DNA of 64,000 bases from DASPUI01 sp035622995 (GCA_035622995.1 DASPUI010000116.1:1-64000); one strand, 5' to 3'. Positions 16,473 through 27,384 are shown, counted from the stretch's first letter. Notes: generated by a model from the sequence alone, not told the origin. A program made the numbers and translations.

Positions 16473-16835
16473 ATGAGATGGATTTCCCGTTTGTTCTTAA
16501 TGTTTGCTCTTGCGGCGTGCGCCAGTTGTGCACAGCCGATCAAGCCCGGGCCGATGGAAAGGTCGGCTGTGTCGGGTTCGCGTTTTGACGCTATCGGAAA
16601 CGTGACGTTGCATCCCGGGCAGCCGTGCGCATCGCAGATCATGTTCGATTTTCGTCGAGGGAGATCCGCGCCGATAGTGTGGCTGGCCGCTCCGATGCGC
16701 GAGTCGACAATTTTAACGAATGCGGCAAATCACCGGATCCGCGTGCACATTGTTGGCAAATGGCGGCGCGGAAAAGCGTCCGGTTGCAATTACGTCGAAG
16801 CAACACAAGTCGAAGTCCAGAAATCCGCCTGGTAA
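16473..16835 (+). CDS. small putative lipoprotein
   Basis: 120 residues with a lipoprotein-type N-terminus (MRWISRLFLMFALAAC, lipobox LAAC with Cys16; a second Cys follows at 19). The mature part has a conserved-looking core, GNVTLHPGQPCASQIMFDFR then IRVHIVGKW, and no family I recognise. It probably sits in the periplasm attached to a membrane. Its start is 78 bases from the divergent cbiX start. TerC lies 49 bases downstream on the same strand. Coding is supported by the signal sequence and codon character; function unknown. Confidence 0.62.
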   Translation: MRWISRLFLMFALAACASCAQPIKPGPMERSAVSGSRFDAIGNVTLHPGQPCASQIMFDFRRGRSAPIVWLAAPMRESTILTNAANHRIRVHIVGKWRRGKASGCNYVEATQVEVQKSAW

Positions 16836-16884
16836 ACGATCGCGCGTGTCCGATCAAAAGCACGGCACGTGATTGGAGGTAAAT

Positions 16885-17607
16885 ATGGAATGGCTCGTTA
16901 ACCCCGAAATCTGGATTGGCCTCCTTACGTTGACCGCGCTGGAGATCGTTCTCGGCATCGACAACGTCATTTTTATTTCCATCGTCGCCGGCAAATTGGC
17001 GTCCGCGCAGCAGGACCGCGCGCGTCGGACTGGGTTGGCCCTCGCCGCAATCACCCGAATCCTGCTGCTGCTGTCGCTAACCTGGGTGATGGGATTGACC
17101 CAACCGCTATTCTCGATGTTCAGATTCGATATTACCGGAAGGGAGCTGATTCTAATCGCCGGCGGTTTGTTCTTGATCGCAAAAAGCACGCGCGAGATTC
17201 ATTTGCGACTTGAGGAAGAGGACAAACATGCGGTAGCGCGTGCCCGGGCATCATTTGCTGGCGTGCTGGTGCAAATTCTTCTACTCGATATCGTTTTCTC
17301 GCTCGACTCCGTGATTACCGCTGTCGGCATGGTCGATCACATCGCCGTGATGGTGGCGGCGGTAATGCTCGCGGTCGCAGTCATGATGTTCTTTGCCGGA
17401 GTCATTAGCCGGTTCGTTGACCGCCATCCGACGATTAAGATGCTGGCGTTGAGTTTTCTCTTGCTTATTGGCGTTAACCTGATTGGCGACGGCCTCGGAT
17501 TTCACATTCCGAAGGGCTACACCTACTTTGCGATGGGCTTCGCCGTTTTCGTCGAAATGCTGAACCTGAGAATCAGGAAGCCAACCATCCGAGCGTCGCC
17601 AGCCTAG
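16885..17607 (+). CDS. TerC-family integral membrane protein
   Basis: 240 residues with seven or so hydrophobic helices. Family signatures are LEIVLGIDNVIFISI near residue 20-34 and the second inverted-repeat copy LLDIVFSLDSVITAVG, each with the conserved Asp in the membrane. TerC-type proteins act in tellurite resistance and in manganese or other cation export. Start ATG 16885 is fixed by a good GGAGG 7 bases upstream, one of few clear Shine-Dalgarno sites here; a TTG four codons earlier is not needed. Its stop overlaps the ahcY stop by 4 bases (convergent). There is no yybP-ykoY-type riboswitch in the 49 bases upstream. Confidence 0.9.
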   Translation: MEWLVNPEIWIGLLTLTALEIVLGIDNVIFISIVAGKLASAQQDRARRTGLALAAITRILLLLSLTWVMGLTQPLFSMFRFDITGRELILIAGGLFLIAKSTREIHLRLEEEDKHAVARARASFAGVLVQILLLDIVFSLDSVITAVGMVDHIAVMVAAVMLAVAVMMFFAGVISRFVDRHPTIKMLALSFLLLIGVNLIGDGLGFHIPKGYTYFAMGFAVFVEMLNLRIRKPTIRASPA

Positions 17608-19037
17608 TAGCGGTAGTGCTCGGACTTGAATGGGCCGTCGATTGGCACGCCGATGTAATCGGCTTGAGCCTTCGTCAGGCGAGTGAGGCGGACACCGATC
17701 TTTTCCAGGTGCAGCCGCGCCACTTCTTCGTCGAGTTTTTTCGGCAGAACGTAAACGCCGGCCTTGTAATTTTCTCGATTTTTCCAAAGCTCCAATTGAG
17801 CGAGGATCTGATTCGAAAATGAATTCGACATGACGAAGCTCGGATGGCCGGTGGCATTGCCGAGATTGAACAAACGCCCTTCCGACAACAGAAAGATTTC
17901 GTGGCCGTCGACGAAGGTGTACTTATCGACCTGCGGTTTGATGTTCGTCCGTTTCACGTCTTTCGCCGAATTCAGCGCATCGACCTGAATCTCGTTGTCG
18001 AAATGGCCGATGTTCGCGACCACTGCCTGGTCCTTCATTTTGTTCATGTGGGCGAACGTGATGATGTCGGTGTTGCCGGTTGCACTGATGTAAATATCCG
18101 CGCGACCGAGCGTGTTTTCGATCGTCGTGACTTCGTAACCTTCCATCGCGGCCTGCAACGCATTGATCGGGTCGATCTCGGTAATGATGACGCGCGCTCC
18201 CTGGCCACGAAGCGACTGTGCGCAACCTTTGCCGACATCGCCGTAACCACAGATGACGGCAACTTTTCCGGCAATCATTACGTCAAGCGCGCGATTCAAT
18301 CCATCGATCAGCGAATGCCGGCAACCGTAGAGATTGTCGAATTTCGATTTCGTCACTGAATCGTTCACATTGATCGCTGGAACGAGCAGCTTGTTTTCCT
18401 GCTGCATCTTGTAGAGACGATGCACGCCGGTCGTTGTTTCCTCGGAAACGCCGCGCCAGTCCTTCACGATTTCGTGCCACCGATAGGGATCTTCGCACTG
18501 GACCTCGAGCAGGAGATCCTTGATCACCTGTTCTTCTTTATTCGCCGATTTCGATTTCGCCCAATCGCTCCCTTCTTCCAGTTCGTAGCCTTTGTGGACG
18601 AGCAAAGTCGCGTCGCCGCCATCATCGACAATGAGCTGCGGTCCTTTTCCGCCCGGGTGAGAAATCGCCTGGTAAGTGCACCACCAATAATCCTCGAGCG
18701 ATTCGCCTTTCCAAGCGAAAACGGGAGTTCCCGATTTTGCGATCGCCGCTGCAGCGTGGTCCTGAGTTGAGAAAATGTTGCACGATGCCCAGCGCACGCT
18801 CGCGCCGAGATCACGCAGCGTTTCAATCAGCACGGCTGTCTGGATCGTCATGTGGAGCGAACCGGTAATTCGCGCGCCGGCGAGCGGCTTCTGCGGCGCG
18901 TATTTTTCGCGGATCGCCATTAATCCGGGCATTTCCTTTTCGGCGATTGAAATCTCTTTCCGTCCAAACTCGGCCAGTGAAATATCCGCGACTTTAAAAT
19001 CCTGTTTCGCTTTTCTTTCGGTGGTTGTGGTGCTCAT
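17604..19037 (-). CDS. ahcY: adenosylhomocysteinase
   Basis: 477 residues, full length for S-adenosylhomocysteine hydrolase, which splits SAH into adenosine and homocysteine with bound NAD. Visible features are the substrate-site segment HMTIQTAVLIETL and NIFSTQDHAAAA, the central NAD-binding GYGDVGKGCAQSLRGQGA, and the C-terminal LFNLGNATGHPSFVMS and KSEHYRY end. It lies 3 bases after metK on the same strand, so the two steps around SAM use are co-expressed. A divergent ArsR-methyltransferase gene beyond metK probably controls both. Confidence 0.97.
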   Translation of the reverse strand: MSTTTTERKAKQDFKVADISLAEFGRKEISIAEKEMPGLMAIREKYAPQKPLAGARITGSLHMTIQTAVLIETLRDLGASVRWASCNIFSTQDHAAAAIAKSGTPVFAWKGESLEDYWWCTYQAISHPGGKGPQLIVDDGGDATLLVHKGYELEEGSDWAKSKSANKEEQVIKDLLLEVQCEDPYRWHEIVKDWRGVSEETTTGVHRLYKMQQENKLLVPAINVNDSVTKSKFDNLYGCRHSLIDGLNRALDVMIAGKVAVICGYGDVGKGCAQSLRGQGARVIITEIDPINALQAAMEGYEVTTIENTLGRADIYISATGNTDIITFAHMNKMKDQAVVANIGHFDNEIQVDALNSAKDVKRTNIKPQVDKYTFVDGHEIFLLSEGRLFNLGNATGHPSFVMSNSFSNQILAQLELWKNRENYKAGVYVLPKKLDEEVARLHLEKIGVRLTRLTKAQADYIGVPIDGPFKSEHYRY

Positions 19038-19040
19038 AAA

Positions 19041-20243
<1,203 letters not shown>

Positions 20244-20283
20244 CGGGATTAAAATTAGAATAATGACGTTAACGAACAGCCAA

Positions 20284-20316
20284 CATATTGACCGATCATG
20301 ATATGTCGATATATCG
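20284..20316. promoter_or_regulatory. candidate operator between metK and the ArsR-methyltransferase gene
   Basis: The 73-base divergent gap contains an imperfect 16-bp palindrome at 20300-20315 (GATATgTCGAtATATC, one mismatched base pair) that includes a perfect 10-mer CGATATATCG at 20307-20316. A related half-site pair CATAT...ATATG spans 20284-20305. ArsR-family dimers bind short AT-rich inverted repeats, so this is the natural site for the adjacent regulator. I cannot recall the published SahR motif well enough to compare it. Confidence 0.55.
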
Positions 20317-21264
20317 TTGTCGATCGTGCCCACGTCAACGATAAACTTGCTTCGTCTTTTGGCCGACCCGACCCGTTTGCGATTGCTGCTGTTGCTCGAT
20401 CAGGAAGAACTTTCGGTGGCTGAATTGCAGGATATTCTCGGCATGGGCCAGTCGCGCATCTCCAGTCACCTGGCACAATTGAAGCGAGCCGGCGTGGTCG
20501 AAGACCGGCGGGCCGGGAAGAACGTATATTACGGGCCGGCGAAAACCGCCGGACGCAACGGCGCGCAGAATCGCGTGCACCAGGTAATGCGGACCCTGGC
20601 GCGCGAGATTCCTGAAACGGGTCGCGATCGAACGGCGCTGAGGTTAACGTTGCGCAAGCGTCACGACAAAGCGCGAGAATACTTCGATCAACTCGCCGGA
20701 AAATTTGGCCGAAGTTATGTGCCGGGTCGCTCCTGGAAAGCGCTGGCTCATGCGCTGATTACACTCTTGCCCCCGCAAGTCATTGTCGATCTTGGCGCGG
20801 GCGAAGGAACGCTTTCGCAGTTGCTGGCGCCGCGCGCGCGCAAGGTCATTGCAATCGATAATTCCCCGAAAATGGTCGCGTTTGGTTCGAAGCTGGCAAA
20901 GCAACATGGTTTCAAGAATCTGGAATATCGCTTGGGCGACATCGAAGATCCGCCGGTTCAAAAGAACAGCGCCGATCTCGCGATCCTGAGTCAGGCGCTT
21001 CACCACGCGATAAAGCCTGAGCGGGCCATCGGATCGGTTCGCCGAATCTTAAAAAAGGGCGGGCATCTGATCATTCTCGATCTGCTAAGCCACCGTTTCG
21101 AAAAAGCGCGTGAACTTTATGCCGATCGCTGGCTCGGGTTCAGCGAAGTGCAACTGCTCCGTTTGCTTGAACATGCTGGCTTTCGCGAGGTGGACGTTCG
21201 GGTCGTTTCGCGGGAAACGCGTAGTCCGCATTTCCAAACCGTTCTCGCAACCGCGATTAAATAG
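20317..21264 (+). CDS. ArsR-type HTH regulator fused to a SAM-dependent methyltransferase domain (SahR-like)
   Basis: 315 residues. Residues 5-75 form an ArsR winged helix (LLADPTRLRLLLLL, then LGMGQSRISSHLAQLKRAGV and the wing). Residues 140-260 are a class I methyltransferase with motif I VIVDLGAGEGTLSQLL (156-170), IAIDNSPKMV and a YRLGDIEDPP acidic loop. ArsR proteins named SahR repress SAM-cycle genes and respond to S-adenosylhomocysteine; some carry a methyltransferase-like domain, as I recall. Being divergent from metK-ahcY makes that role very likely here. The start is TTG 20317 or, more probably, GTG 20326, which leaves the palindromic operator free. No cysteine metal site of classical ArsR is seen. 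Confidence 0.85.
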   Translation: MSIVPTSTINLLRLLADPTRLRLLLLLDQEELSVAELQDILGMGQSRISSHLAQLKRAGVVEDRRAGKNVYYGPAKTAGRNGAQNRVHQVMRTLAREIPETGRDRTALRLTLRKRHDKAREYFDQLAGKFGRSYVPGRSWKALAHALITLLPPQVIVDLGAGEGTLSQLLAPRARKVIAIDNSPKMVAFGSKLAKQHGFKNLEYRLGDIEDPPVQKNSADLAILSQALHHAIKPERAIGSVRRILKKGGHLIILDLLSHRFEKARELYADRWLGFSEVQLLRLLEHAGFREVDVRVVSRETRSPHFQTVLATAIK

Positions 21265-21350
21265 TTCGGCGGTCGTGCCCAACAGGGCCGGGTTATTTCG
21301 GCTCGACCATCGGTTTTGGATTAGAGACTATTGGTTAGGCGAACCGGCCC

Positions 21351-23747
21351 GTGTCCGACCAATCTACATCGGCTAACGCAAAGACAGATCTCCCGCTCGA
21401 GATCGCGCACATTCTGTTCATCGACACGGTGGGTTACTCGAAGTTGCCGCTCAGCGAGCAGCGTGAACTGCAAGAACTATTAAACCAGATTGTTCGTGGA
21501 ACCAGTTGCTTTCGCGCGGCCGAAGTTGCGGGCAAACTGATCCGCTTGCCGACTGGAGATGGCATGGCGCTGGTATTTGCGGAGAGCATCGCAGCTCCCC
21601 TGAACTGCGCCCTGGAAATTACAGAGAAACTTCGCTCTCACCCGCAATTGTCCGTTCGAATGGGAATTCATACCGGGTCTATTAGTCGAGTCATCGACGT
21701 GAATGATCACGTCAACATCGCCGGCTCGGGACTGAACATTGCGCAGCGGGTGATGAGCTGTGGCGACGCCCGGCACATTTTGATGTCGAAACACGTGGCC
21801 GACGATCTGGCCGAATACCCGCAGTGGCGTCCCTTTCTGCACGATCTGGGCGAGTGTGAAATGAAGCACGGGCAAAAGGTCGCCATCGTCAGTTTTTATT
21901 CAGAGGAAGCTGGAAATCCCGGCGTCCCGCAGCGTTTGCAACAACTGAACCACGAACACGTGCTCCAGCGCAGGGCACTCTTGAATCGTCGTCTAAAGTT
22001 TGCTGCGATCGCTTTGTTTGTCTTGCTCGCTGCGGTGGTGGTCCTCTTTTATCGTCGACCGGCGCTACCGCCGACCGTAGTGCCGGAGAAAAGTATTGCC
22101 GTCCTTCCATTTGAGAATCGGAGCGATGACGCGGCCAATGCTTATTTCGCTGATGCTATTCAGGACGAAATCCTGACCCGTTTGTCCAAGATTGCGGATC
22201 TCAAAGTTATTTCCCGTACATCAACCCAGCAATATAGAAGCTCTCCGGGTAATTTAACCGCCATCGCCCGCCAGTTAGGCGTTGCCAATGTTTTGGAAGG
22301 AAGCGTGCAGAAAAGCGCAAACGTCGTGCGCGTGAACGTGCAGCTGATCAAGGCTGCGAATGATTCCCACGTGTGGGCAGACACGTTTGATCGACAGTTG
22401 AGCGACATCCTCGCGGCTGAAAGCGAGATCGCAAGAACGATTGCCGACCAGTTGCGCGCGAAGATGACCGGTCAGGAGCAACGGGCCATTGCCACGAAGT
22501 CGACCGATAATTCTGAAGCTTACGACGCCTATTTGCGTGGTCTGGCCTACACGCTCAAGCCCGGGAATACCAATGCCAATGCTCGTAGCGCGCAAAATTA
22601 CTTTCGGGAGGCGGTCCGTCTAGATCCAAAGTTCGCGCTCGGCTGGGCCCTTCTCTCATATACGGATGCGCATGGCTATCTCACACTGAGCCTGGATCCT
22701 ACCACCGCTCTCCGCGAGGAGGCGCGGCAAGCAGCGGAAACGGCTCTCACGTTGCAACCCGATTTGGGTGAGGCTCGCTTAGCGCAGGGAGAATATCATT
22801 ACGCATGTCTCAAAGACTACGATGCAGCGATTCGGTATTTCGAACAGGCGCGCCCGCTCTTGCCGAACGACAGTCGAATTCCCGAAGTGTTGGCATACGT
22901 GGCACGCCGTCGAGGCCAGTGGGACCAAAGCGAGTCTTACTTTAACGAAGCCGAGCAACTCGACCCTCGCAACGTTAGAATAATGCTGGAACACGCGTTT
23001 CTCTATGATTCGCGTCGTGAGTTTTCGAAAGCGCGACGCAAAAGTGAGCAGATTCTCGATATTATTCCTGATGACCCGAACACGTTACTGGAGGAGGTCG
23101 ACATCGCCCTGGGAGAAGGCGATCTGTCTCTCGCAGGCGGGCTACTGGCTCAAATTCATCCTACTTCTGCCGACACCGAAGCTATTTGGCGGAAGATCTA
23201 TCATGCTGTTTTGGAACGCCGCCCGACGAACGTTCTCCCGTGGTTAAACGAAATGCAGGCAAAGCGGGATTCTGCATCAGCTAATTTTAGTGGCGATGTT
23301 AGCTTTTGGTTAGGGTGGGCGCAGCAAATGGCCGGGGATTCTGCCGGCGCCAAACAAACCTGGCGGGAAGCGCGGGATCAAGCTGAGGGTCTTCTCAAAA
23401 ATCAGCCAAATAATCAGACCCTGCTTGGCTATCTTGCGCTCATGAACATGGGACTCGGAGACAAAACCGAAGCTTTAAAACTTGCCGATCGCGCAATCGC
23501 AGTAAACCCGATCGAGAAGGATGCGATCTCTGGTCCGACCGGGATAGAAATTCTGGCTCGCGTGGCAGCACAATCAGGAGAACCTGATCGTGCGATTGCC
23601 GCGTTGGAGAAACTTTTGTCGATTCCGTACTCCGGTCCGATCGCTGTCCCGCTGACACCGGCATTACTCCGACTCGATCCTATGTTCGATCCGCTTCGAG
23701 ACGACAAGCGATTCCAAAACCTGAGTGCGGCACCTGGGCCAAAATAA
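21351..23747 (+). CDS. class III cyclase-domain protein with TolB/FlgO-like and TPR region
   Basis: 798 residues from a GTG start. Residues 15-185 resemble a class III nucleotide cyclase: FIDTVGYSK with metal Asp25, LPTGDG with Asp70, MGIHTGSI, and the GLNIAQR segment giving Asn129 and Arg133, the transition-state pair. One membrane helix spans about 217-234. From about 247 a TolB/FlgO-like domain (SIAVLPFENRSDD, YFADAIQDEILTRL, VLEGSVQKS) precedes TPRs to the end. The cyclase part is shorter and more divergent than in well-known adenylate cyclases, so activity is likely but unproven. It has the same architecture as the two other TolB-like/TPR regulators in the window. Confidence 0.85.
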   Translation: MSDQSTSANAKTDLPLEIAHILFIDTVGYSKLPLSEQRELQELLNQIVRGTSCFRAAEVAGKLIRLPTGDGMALVFAESIAAPLNCALEITEKLRSHPQLSVRMGIHTGSISRVIDVNDHVNIAGSGLNIAQRVMSCGDARHILMSKHVADDLAEYPQWRPFLHDLGECEMKHGQKVAIVSFYSEEAGNPGVPQRLQQLNHEHVLQRRALLNRRLKFAAIALFVLLAAVVVLFYRRPALPPTVVPEKSIAVLPFENRSDDAANAYFADAIQDEILTRLSKIADLKVISRTSTQQYRSSPGNLTAIARQLGVANVLEGSVQKSANVVRVNVQLIKAANDSHVWADTFDRQLSDILAAESEIARTIADQLRAKMTGQEQRAIATKSTDNSEAYDAYLRGLAYTLKPGNTNANARSAQNYFREAVRLDPKFALGWALLSYTDAHGYLTLSLDPTTALREEARQAAETALTLQPDLGEARLAQGEYHYACLKDYDAAIRYFEQARPLLPNDSRIPEVLAYVARRRGQWDQSESYFNEAEQLDPRNVRIMLEHAFLYDSRREFSKARRKSEQILDIIPDDPNTLLEEVDIALGEGDLSLAGGLLAQIHPTSADTEAIWRKIYHAVLERRPTNVLPWLNEMQAKRDSASANFSGDVSFWLGWAQQMAGDSAGAKQTWREARDQAEGLLKNQPNNQTLLGYLALMNMGLGDKTEALKLADRAIAVNPIEKDAISGPTGIEILARVAAQSGEPDRAIAALEKLLSIPYSGPIAVPLTPALLRLDPMFDPLRDDKRFQNLSAAPGPK

Positions 23748-23777
23748 TTGGAACGAAATTGGCAGTCGGAGGTCGCA

Positions 23778-24347
23778 CTAACAACCGTAGACAATCACCG
23801 TTCTGATAAATTCGCCTCGGCTTTCCTTAACCGGATGCGCGAACGCAGCTTCGGGAGTAACCGGCGCGGCAACATCGTGAACGCTTTTTCCATTTCCGAG
23901 TCGTTTCAGGATGGCTTTGATCTGTTCGCCGACGCAGTTTACCCCTTTGTTGGCCATGATCGCTTTATCAATCTCGGCGATCAGCTCAGAGGTATGCTGC
24001 GGTGTCCAGTCGGTAACGTCGTAGGCACTGTTTTGATTTCGCTCATATAATCTGACGCTGCCTCCGGAATCTCCTTGCGTGATTTGAACAAACAGCCGGT
24101 GCTCCGAAGGATTGGAGAGCGTGGCCAATCTTTGGACGATCACTTCCTTCTTGCCGTAAAACGTGTGCGACTCTGGATTCCAACTCCTGAAACTGCAAGT
24201 AGTCGGTCCAGGACTTGCCGAAGGCACGGCCGATGGTGAGGCAGAGGCCGAAGGCGACGGTGTTTCCGACGGCACTGGCGACTGGCATAAGCCGGCTTGG
24301 AATGAAGCAACAAATATTATCGCAACAACTGTGATGTATTTTTTCAT
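23778..24347 (-). CDS. exported protein with Ser/Pro/Ala linker, unknown function
   Basis: 189 residues: a signal peptide (MKKYITVVAIIFVASFQAGLC), a low-complexity linker made of SPS/SAS/PSA units (about residues 23-48), then a globular part with GKKEVIVQRLATLSNP, LFVQITQGDSGGSVRLYER and a final IRTVIVYGC. Three cysteines in the mature part could form a disulfide. No family recognised. It is convergent with the cyclase gene, ending 30 bases from it. Coding character and the signal peptide support it as real. Confidence 0.65.
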   Translation of the reverse strand: MKKYITVVAIIFVASFQAGLCQSPVPSETPSPSASASPSAVPSASPGPTTCSFRSWNPESHTFYGKKEVIVQRLATLSNPSEHRLFVQITQGDSGGSVRLYERNQNSAYDVTDWTPQHTSELIAEIDKAIMANKGVNCVGEQIKAILKRLGNGKSVHDVAAPVTPEAAFAHPVKESRGEFIRTVIVYGC

Positions 24348-24626
24348 GTTAGGATGGGTTGAGGTTGGTCCGCACCGTCAGTTTACGGGGAAAATGCGAT
24401 GAGCGCATTGGGGTGGCGGATTGAGGATTCACGTGTCTAGCTGTACGCAACCTCGTTAGGCAAGCGAAATAATTGTCCTTATTTGACGACGTAGACCAAG
24501 TGCGCCACGACATGGTGATCGCGTCCCAAAGTGCTGTTCCGGCAGTCAATTGAACTGAACGCGACTTGGATTTGCATGTCCAACGATTGCCGTTGAACTT
24601 TTAGGCGATCCCGTTGCGCCTTGCTT
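24348..24626. other. 279-base gap with little visible content
   Basis: Divergent gap between the exported protein (minus) and the second TPR regulator (plus). One short hairpin, AATGCG-ATGAG-CGCATT at 24393-24409, is present without a T tract. No RNA gene, promoter pair or coding frame of any quality was seen. Confidence 0.35.
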
Positions 24627-26630
24627 ATGACTGGCTTCTTTCAAGAATTGAAGCGGCGAAAAGTTTTCCGCGTTGCCATTGCCTACATCGTGGCCAGTTG
24701 GGCCCTCGCTCAAGGTCTGGCGCAGGTCTTGCCGGTTTTCGATATCTCAAATTCTTCGATTCGGGTCCTCATCGCGCTCATGCTGATTGGTTTTCCGGTT
24801 GCGCTGGTGCTCGCCTGGATCTTTGACGTGACGCCGCAAGGGATTAGAGCAACGCCGGCCGCGGCTCCTCCAAGACAACTTCGGCGCAATATCATCATGC
24901 TGGCGGCGTTCGGCGTGATTGTATCGCTGGTTGCCGGATTTTTCCTGCTTCTGCCGCACGCGGTAGCACACAAGGTGGACAAATCGATCGCGGTCTTGCC
25001 ATTTGAAAATCTGAGCGACGACAAGGAGAACGCTTATTTCGCCGACGGCATTCAGGACGATATTCTCACCAATTTGTCGAACATCGGCGATCTACGGGTG
25101 ATCTCGCGGACTTCAGTCATGAACTATCGCGACAAGACTCCGAATGTTCGCGAAATCGGCAAGACGCTCGGCGTTTCGAATATTTTGGAAGGAAGTGTTC
25201 GCCGTTCCGGAAATCAAGTGCGGGTGAATGTCCAGTTAATCGACACGACCAGCGACAAACATGTCTGGGCGAAAGATTACGACGGCGACTTGACCGACGT
25301 GTTCAAGATTCAAACTTATCTTGCTCAAGAAATTGCGACGGCACTTCAGGCAAAGCTCTCGCCCAACGAGAAAGAACGGATCGAGAAAAAGCCGACCGAA
25401 AATAACGCCGCCTATACCAGCTACGTCCTCGGTCACGAACTCCAGGATGCCTTTGAAGATTTCGACAAACTGAAGCAAGCGGAGGAGAAATACGAACAGG
25501 CTATTCAACTTGATCCGAAATTTGCACTCGCGTTCGCGCGATACTCTCAGCTGGAAAGTTGGATTGTGCACACGTTCGACAAGGCGCCCGGCCGTCGGCA
25601 GAAAGCGCGCAACCTGGCAGAGAGCGCCATTTCTTTGCAACCGGATTTGCCGGAGGCGCACCTCGCCCTCGGCTTCGTCGATTATTATGTCGATAACAAT
25701 TTCGACAACGCCGCCCGTGAATTTGAAACGGCGCGGCGCGGTTTGCCTAACGAGTCGGAAGTTTATCTCGCGCTCGGCGCAATCCAGCGCCGGCAGGGCA
25801 AGTGGGCCGAGTCGAATGCCAATTTCGAAAAAGCCATCAATCTGAATCCGAAGAATACCTGGGCGATGCTCAATCTCGCCTTGAGTTATCAGATGCAACG
25901 CAACTTCACCGCGGCGAATAAATGGCTCGATTCGGGACTTGCTCTCGATCCAAACGCGATCGGTCTCCTGGCGACCAAGGCCAAACTTGCGATCTTCCAA
26001 AATGGCGACTTCGACGCAGCCGACAAGGCTCTCGCAACGATCGACATGATTCCGCAAGCGGCAGAAGTGAAGTCTGAACTGGCGACCGGTCGAGTCTCCC
26101 TGCTTTTGCTCGAGCACAAGTTTGATCAGGCCCGCGACGAAGCTGCCAAAATTCCCGATTCCATCCTGGCCAAGATGTCCGGCGGTTTATGCCAGAAAAG
26201 CATTGTACTCGGCATCGCCAAAAAGGCGGCGCATGACGACGCAGGTGCTCGAGATGCCTTCCAGAAGGCGAAAGCGGCGGCTGAAGACGACATCACCCAG
26301 AATCCTGATGACGCGGGAGCGCATTCTCGTCTGGCAGAATCGCTGGCCTGGCTCGGGGAAAAAGATACCGCTCTGGTTGAAATCCAACGAGCGAAGACGC
26401 TACTGCCCGAGAGCAAAGATGCTCTAGACGGACCAGACATCGCCGAAACCGAAGCAGGTATTCATGCGATGTTCGGAGACGCAGCCGGTGCGGTTTCGAT
26501 TTTGGACGGACTCTTGCAACGGCCGAGCAATGTCACGGTAGCGCTGCTGAAAGTGGACCCAACCTGGGATCCAATTCGAAACGACTCTGGTTTCAAAGCT
26601 TTGATCGATAAGTACAGTGGCAAAACTTAG
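24627..26630 (+). CDS. membrane TolB/FlgO-like TPR regulator
   Basis: 667 residues from ATG 24627. The N-terminus FFQELKRRKVFRVAIAY with helices at 15-35 and 46-66 and the DVTPQGI end is the well-known small membrane module found ahead of TolB-like/TPR proteins in many Gram-negative bacteria. A further helix lies at about 89-110. Residues 118-255 form the TolB/FlgO-like domain (KSIAVLPFENLSDD, AYFADGIQDDILTNLS, NILEGSVRRSGNQ). TPRs fill the rest, for example EKYEQAIQLDPKFALAFARY. Such proteins are annotated as adenylate-cyclase-like or TPR proteins, but this copy has no cyclase or kinase domain. It probably acts as an envelope scaffold or sensor. The stop overlaps the next gene by 14 bases. 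Confidence 0.85.
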   Translation: MTGFFQELKRRKVFRVAIAYIVASWALAQGLAQVLPVFDISNSSIRVLIALMLIGFPVALVLAWIFDVTPQGIRATPAAAPPRQLRRNIIMLAAFGVIVSLVAGFFLLLPHAVAHKVDKSIAVLPFENLSDDKENAYFADGIQDDILTNLSNIGDLRVISRTSVMNYRDKTPNVREIGKTLGVSNILEGSVRRSGNQVRVNVQLIDTTSDKHVWAKDYDGDLTDVFKIQTYLAQEIATALQAKLSPNEKERIEKKPTENNAAYTSYVLGHELQDAFEDFDKLKQAEEKYEQAIQLDPKFALAFARYSQLESWIVHTFDKAPGRRQKARNLAESAISLQPDLPEAHLALGFVDYYVDNNFDNAAREFETARRGLPNESEVYLALGAIQRRQGKWAESNANFEKAINLNPKNTWAMLNLALSYQMQRNFTAANKWLDSGLALDPNAIGLLATKAKLAIFQNGDFDAADKALATIDMIPQAAEVKSELATGRVSLLLLEHKFDQARDEAAKIPDSILAKMSGGLCQKSIVLGIAKKAAHDDAGARDAFQKAKAAAEDDITQNPDDAGAHSRLAESLAWLGEKDTALVEIQRAKTLLPESKDALDGPDIAETEAGIHAMFGDAAGAVSILDGLLQRPSNVTVALLKVDPTWDPIRNDSGFKALIDKYSGKT

Positions 26631-27384
26631 CGCGGCGATTCCTTTTTTGATCGTTGCGATTGCGGCACGAGCGGATTGGAAAATGATTTCCACCCAAACC
26701 GAAGCGTCCACCGGGCATGGGATCGAGCATCGCTACCTTGTATTCGAAGATTCGAGCAACGGTGATCGCGCCTCATTAGAGCTTGCGATTTTTTCCACGA
26801 AATTTTGCCGGCTGCGGATGATCGATCAACCGGACGAACGACGCCTGGCTCTGAGCGAAGTGATGCAACGCGAAAATTGTCTTGCCGGCGTCAACGGCGG
26901 CTATTTCGATCCGGACGGAAACCCGGTTGGTTTGCTCGTTGCCAACGGGCAGACACTTTCGCCGCTGCGCCGGGCGCGTTTGCTCAGCGGAGTTTTGTTT
27001 TCGGTTGCTGGCAAGGTTCAAATCGCGCGCTTCAGCGATTTTTCGACGAAACAAAAGATCGATGCCGCGCTCGAATGTGGACCGATGGTTGTCGATATGG
27101 GCAAGCCAGTGCATGGGCTCGAATCAACTCGTCCCGCGCGCAGAACGTTTGCGGCCGTGGCGAGCGCGGATCGCGCTGCGCTAGGTTTCTGTTCGGACGT
27201 GACTCTGGCCGATTTGGCGTTGATTCTGGGAAGCCAATTCGCAACGGATTTCAAAATTCAGCGTGCGCTCAATCTCGATGGAGGTTCTTCCAGCGCATTT
27301 TGGTTCCGGCGCAAGGATGGCAGCGCCTTTTCAATCGCTGAGGAAAAAACGGTGCGCGATTTTGTCGCCGTTGTTCCGAAGTAG
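26617..27384 (+). CDS. exported phosphodiester glycosidase (NAGPA-like) family protein
   Basis: 255 residues with a short N-terminal signal-like segment (MAKLSAAIPFLIVAIAARA) and the fold of the phosphodiester glycosidase family, named after the mammalian uncovering enzyme. Landmarks are GVNGGYFDPDGNPVGLLV, a CGPMVVDMG segment, and NLDGGSSSAFWFR near the end. Bacterial members are exported and may trim or modify phosphodiester-linked glycans. The GTG start overlaps the end of the TPR regulator gene by 14 bases, so the two are likely translated together. Substrate unknown. Confidence 0.82.
   Translation: MAKLSAAIPFLIVAIAARADWKMISTQTEASTGHGIEHRYLVFEDSSNGDRASLELAIFSTKFCRLRMIDQPDERRLALSEVMQRENCLAGVNGGYFDPDGNPVGLLVANGQTLSPLRRARLLSGVLFSVAGKVQIARFSDFSTKQKIDAALECGPMVVDMGKPVHGLESTRPARRTFAAVASADRAALGFCSDVTLADLALILGSQFATDFKIQRALNLDGGSSSAFWFRRKDGSAFSIAEEKTVRDFVAVVPK

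Noticed and set aside
20244..20316. SAM riboswitch in front of metK
   Set aside because: The gap is only 73 bases and palindromic, too short and without the conserved core of any SAM-I, SAM-II or SAH riboswitch I can recall; a protein operator fits better.
25236..26117. 293-codon minus-strand open frame opposite the TPR regulator
   Set aside because: Antisense of a repeat-rich TPR gene; composition and lack of motifs indicate an artefact of codon bias.
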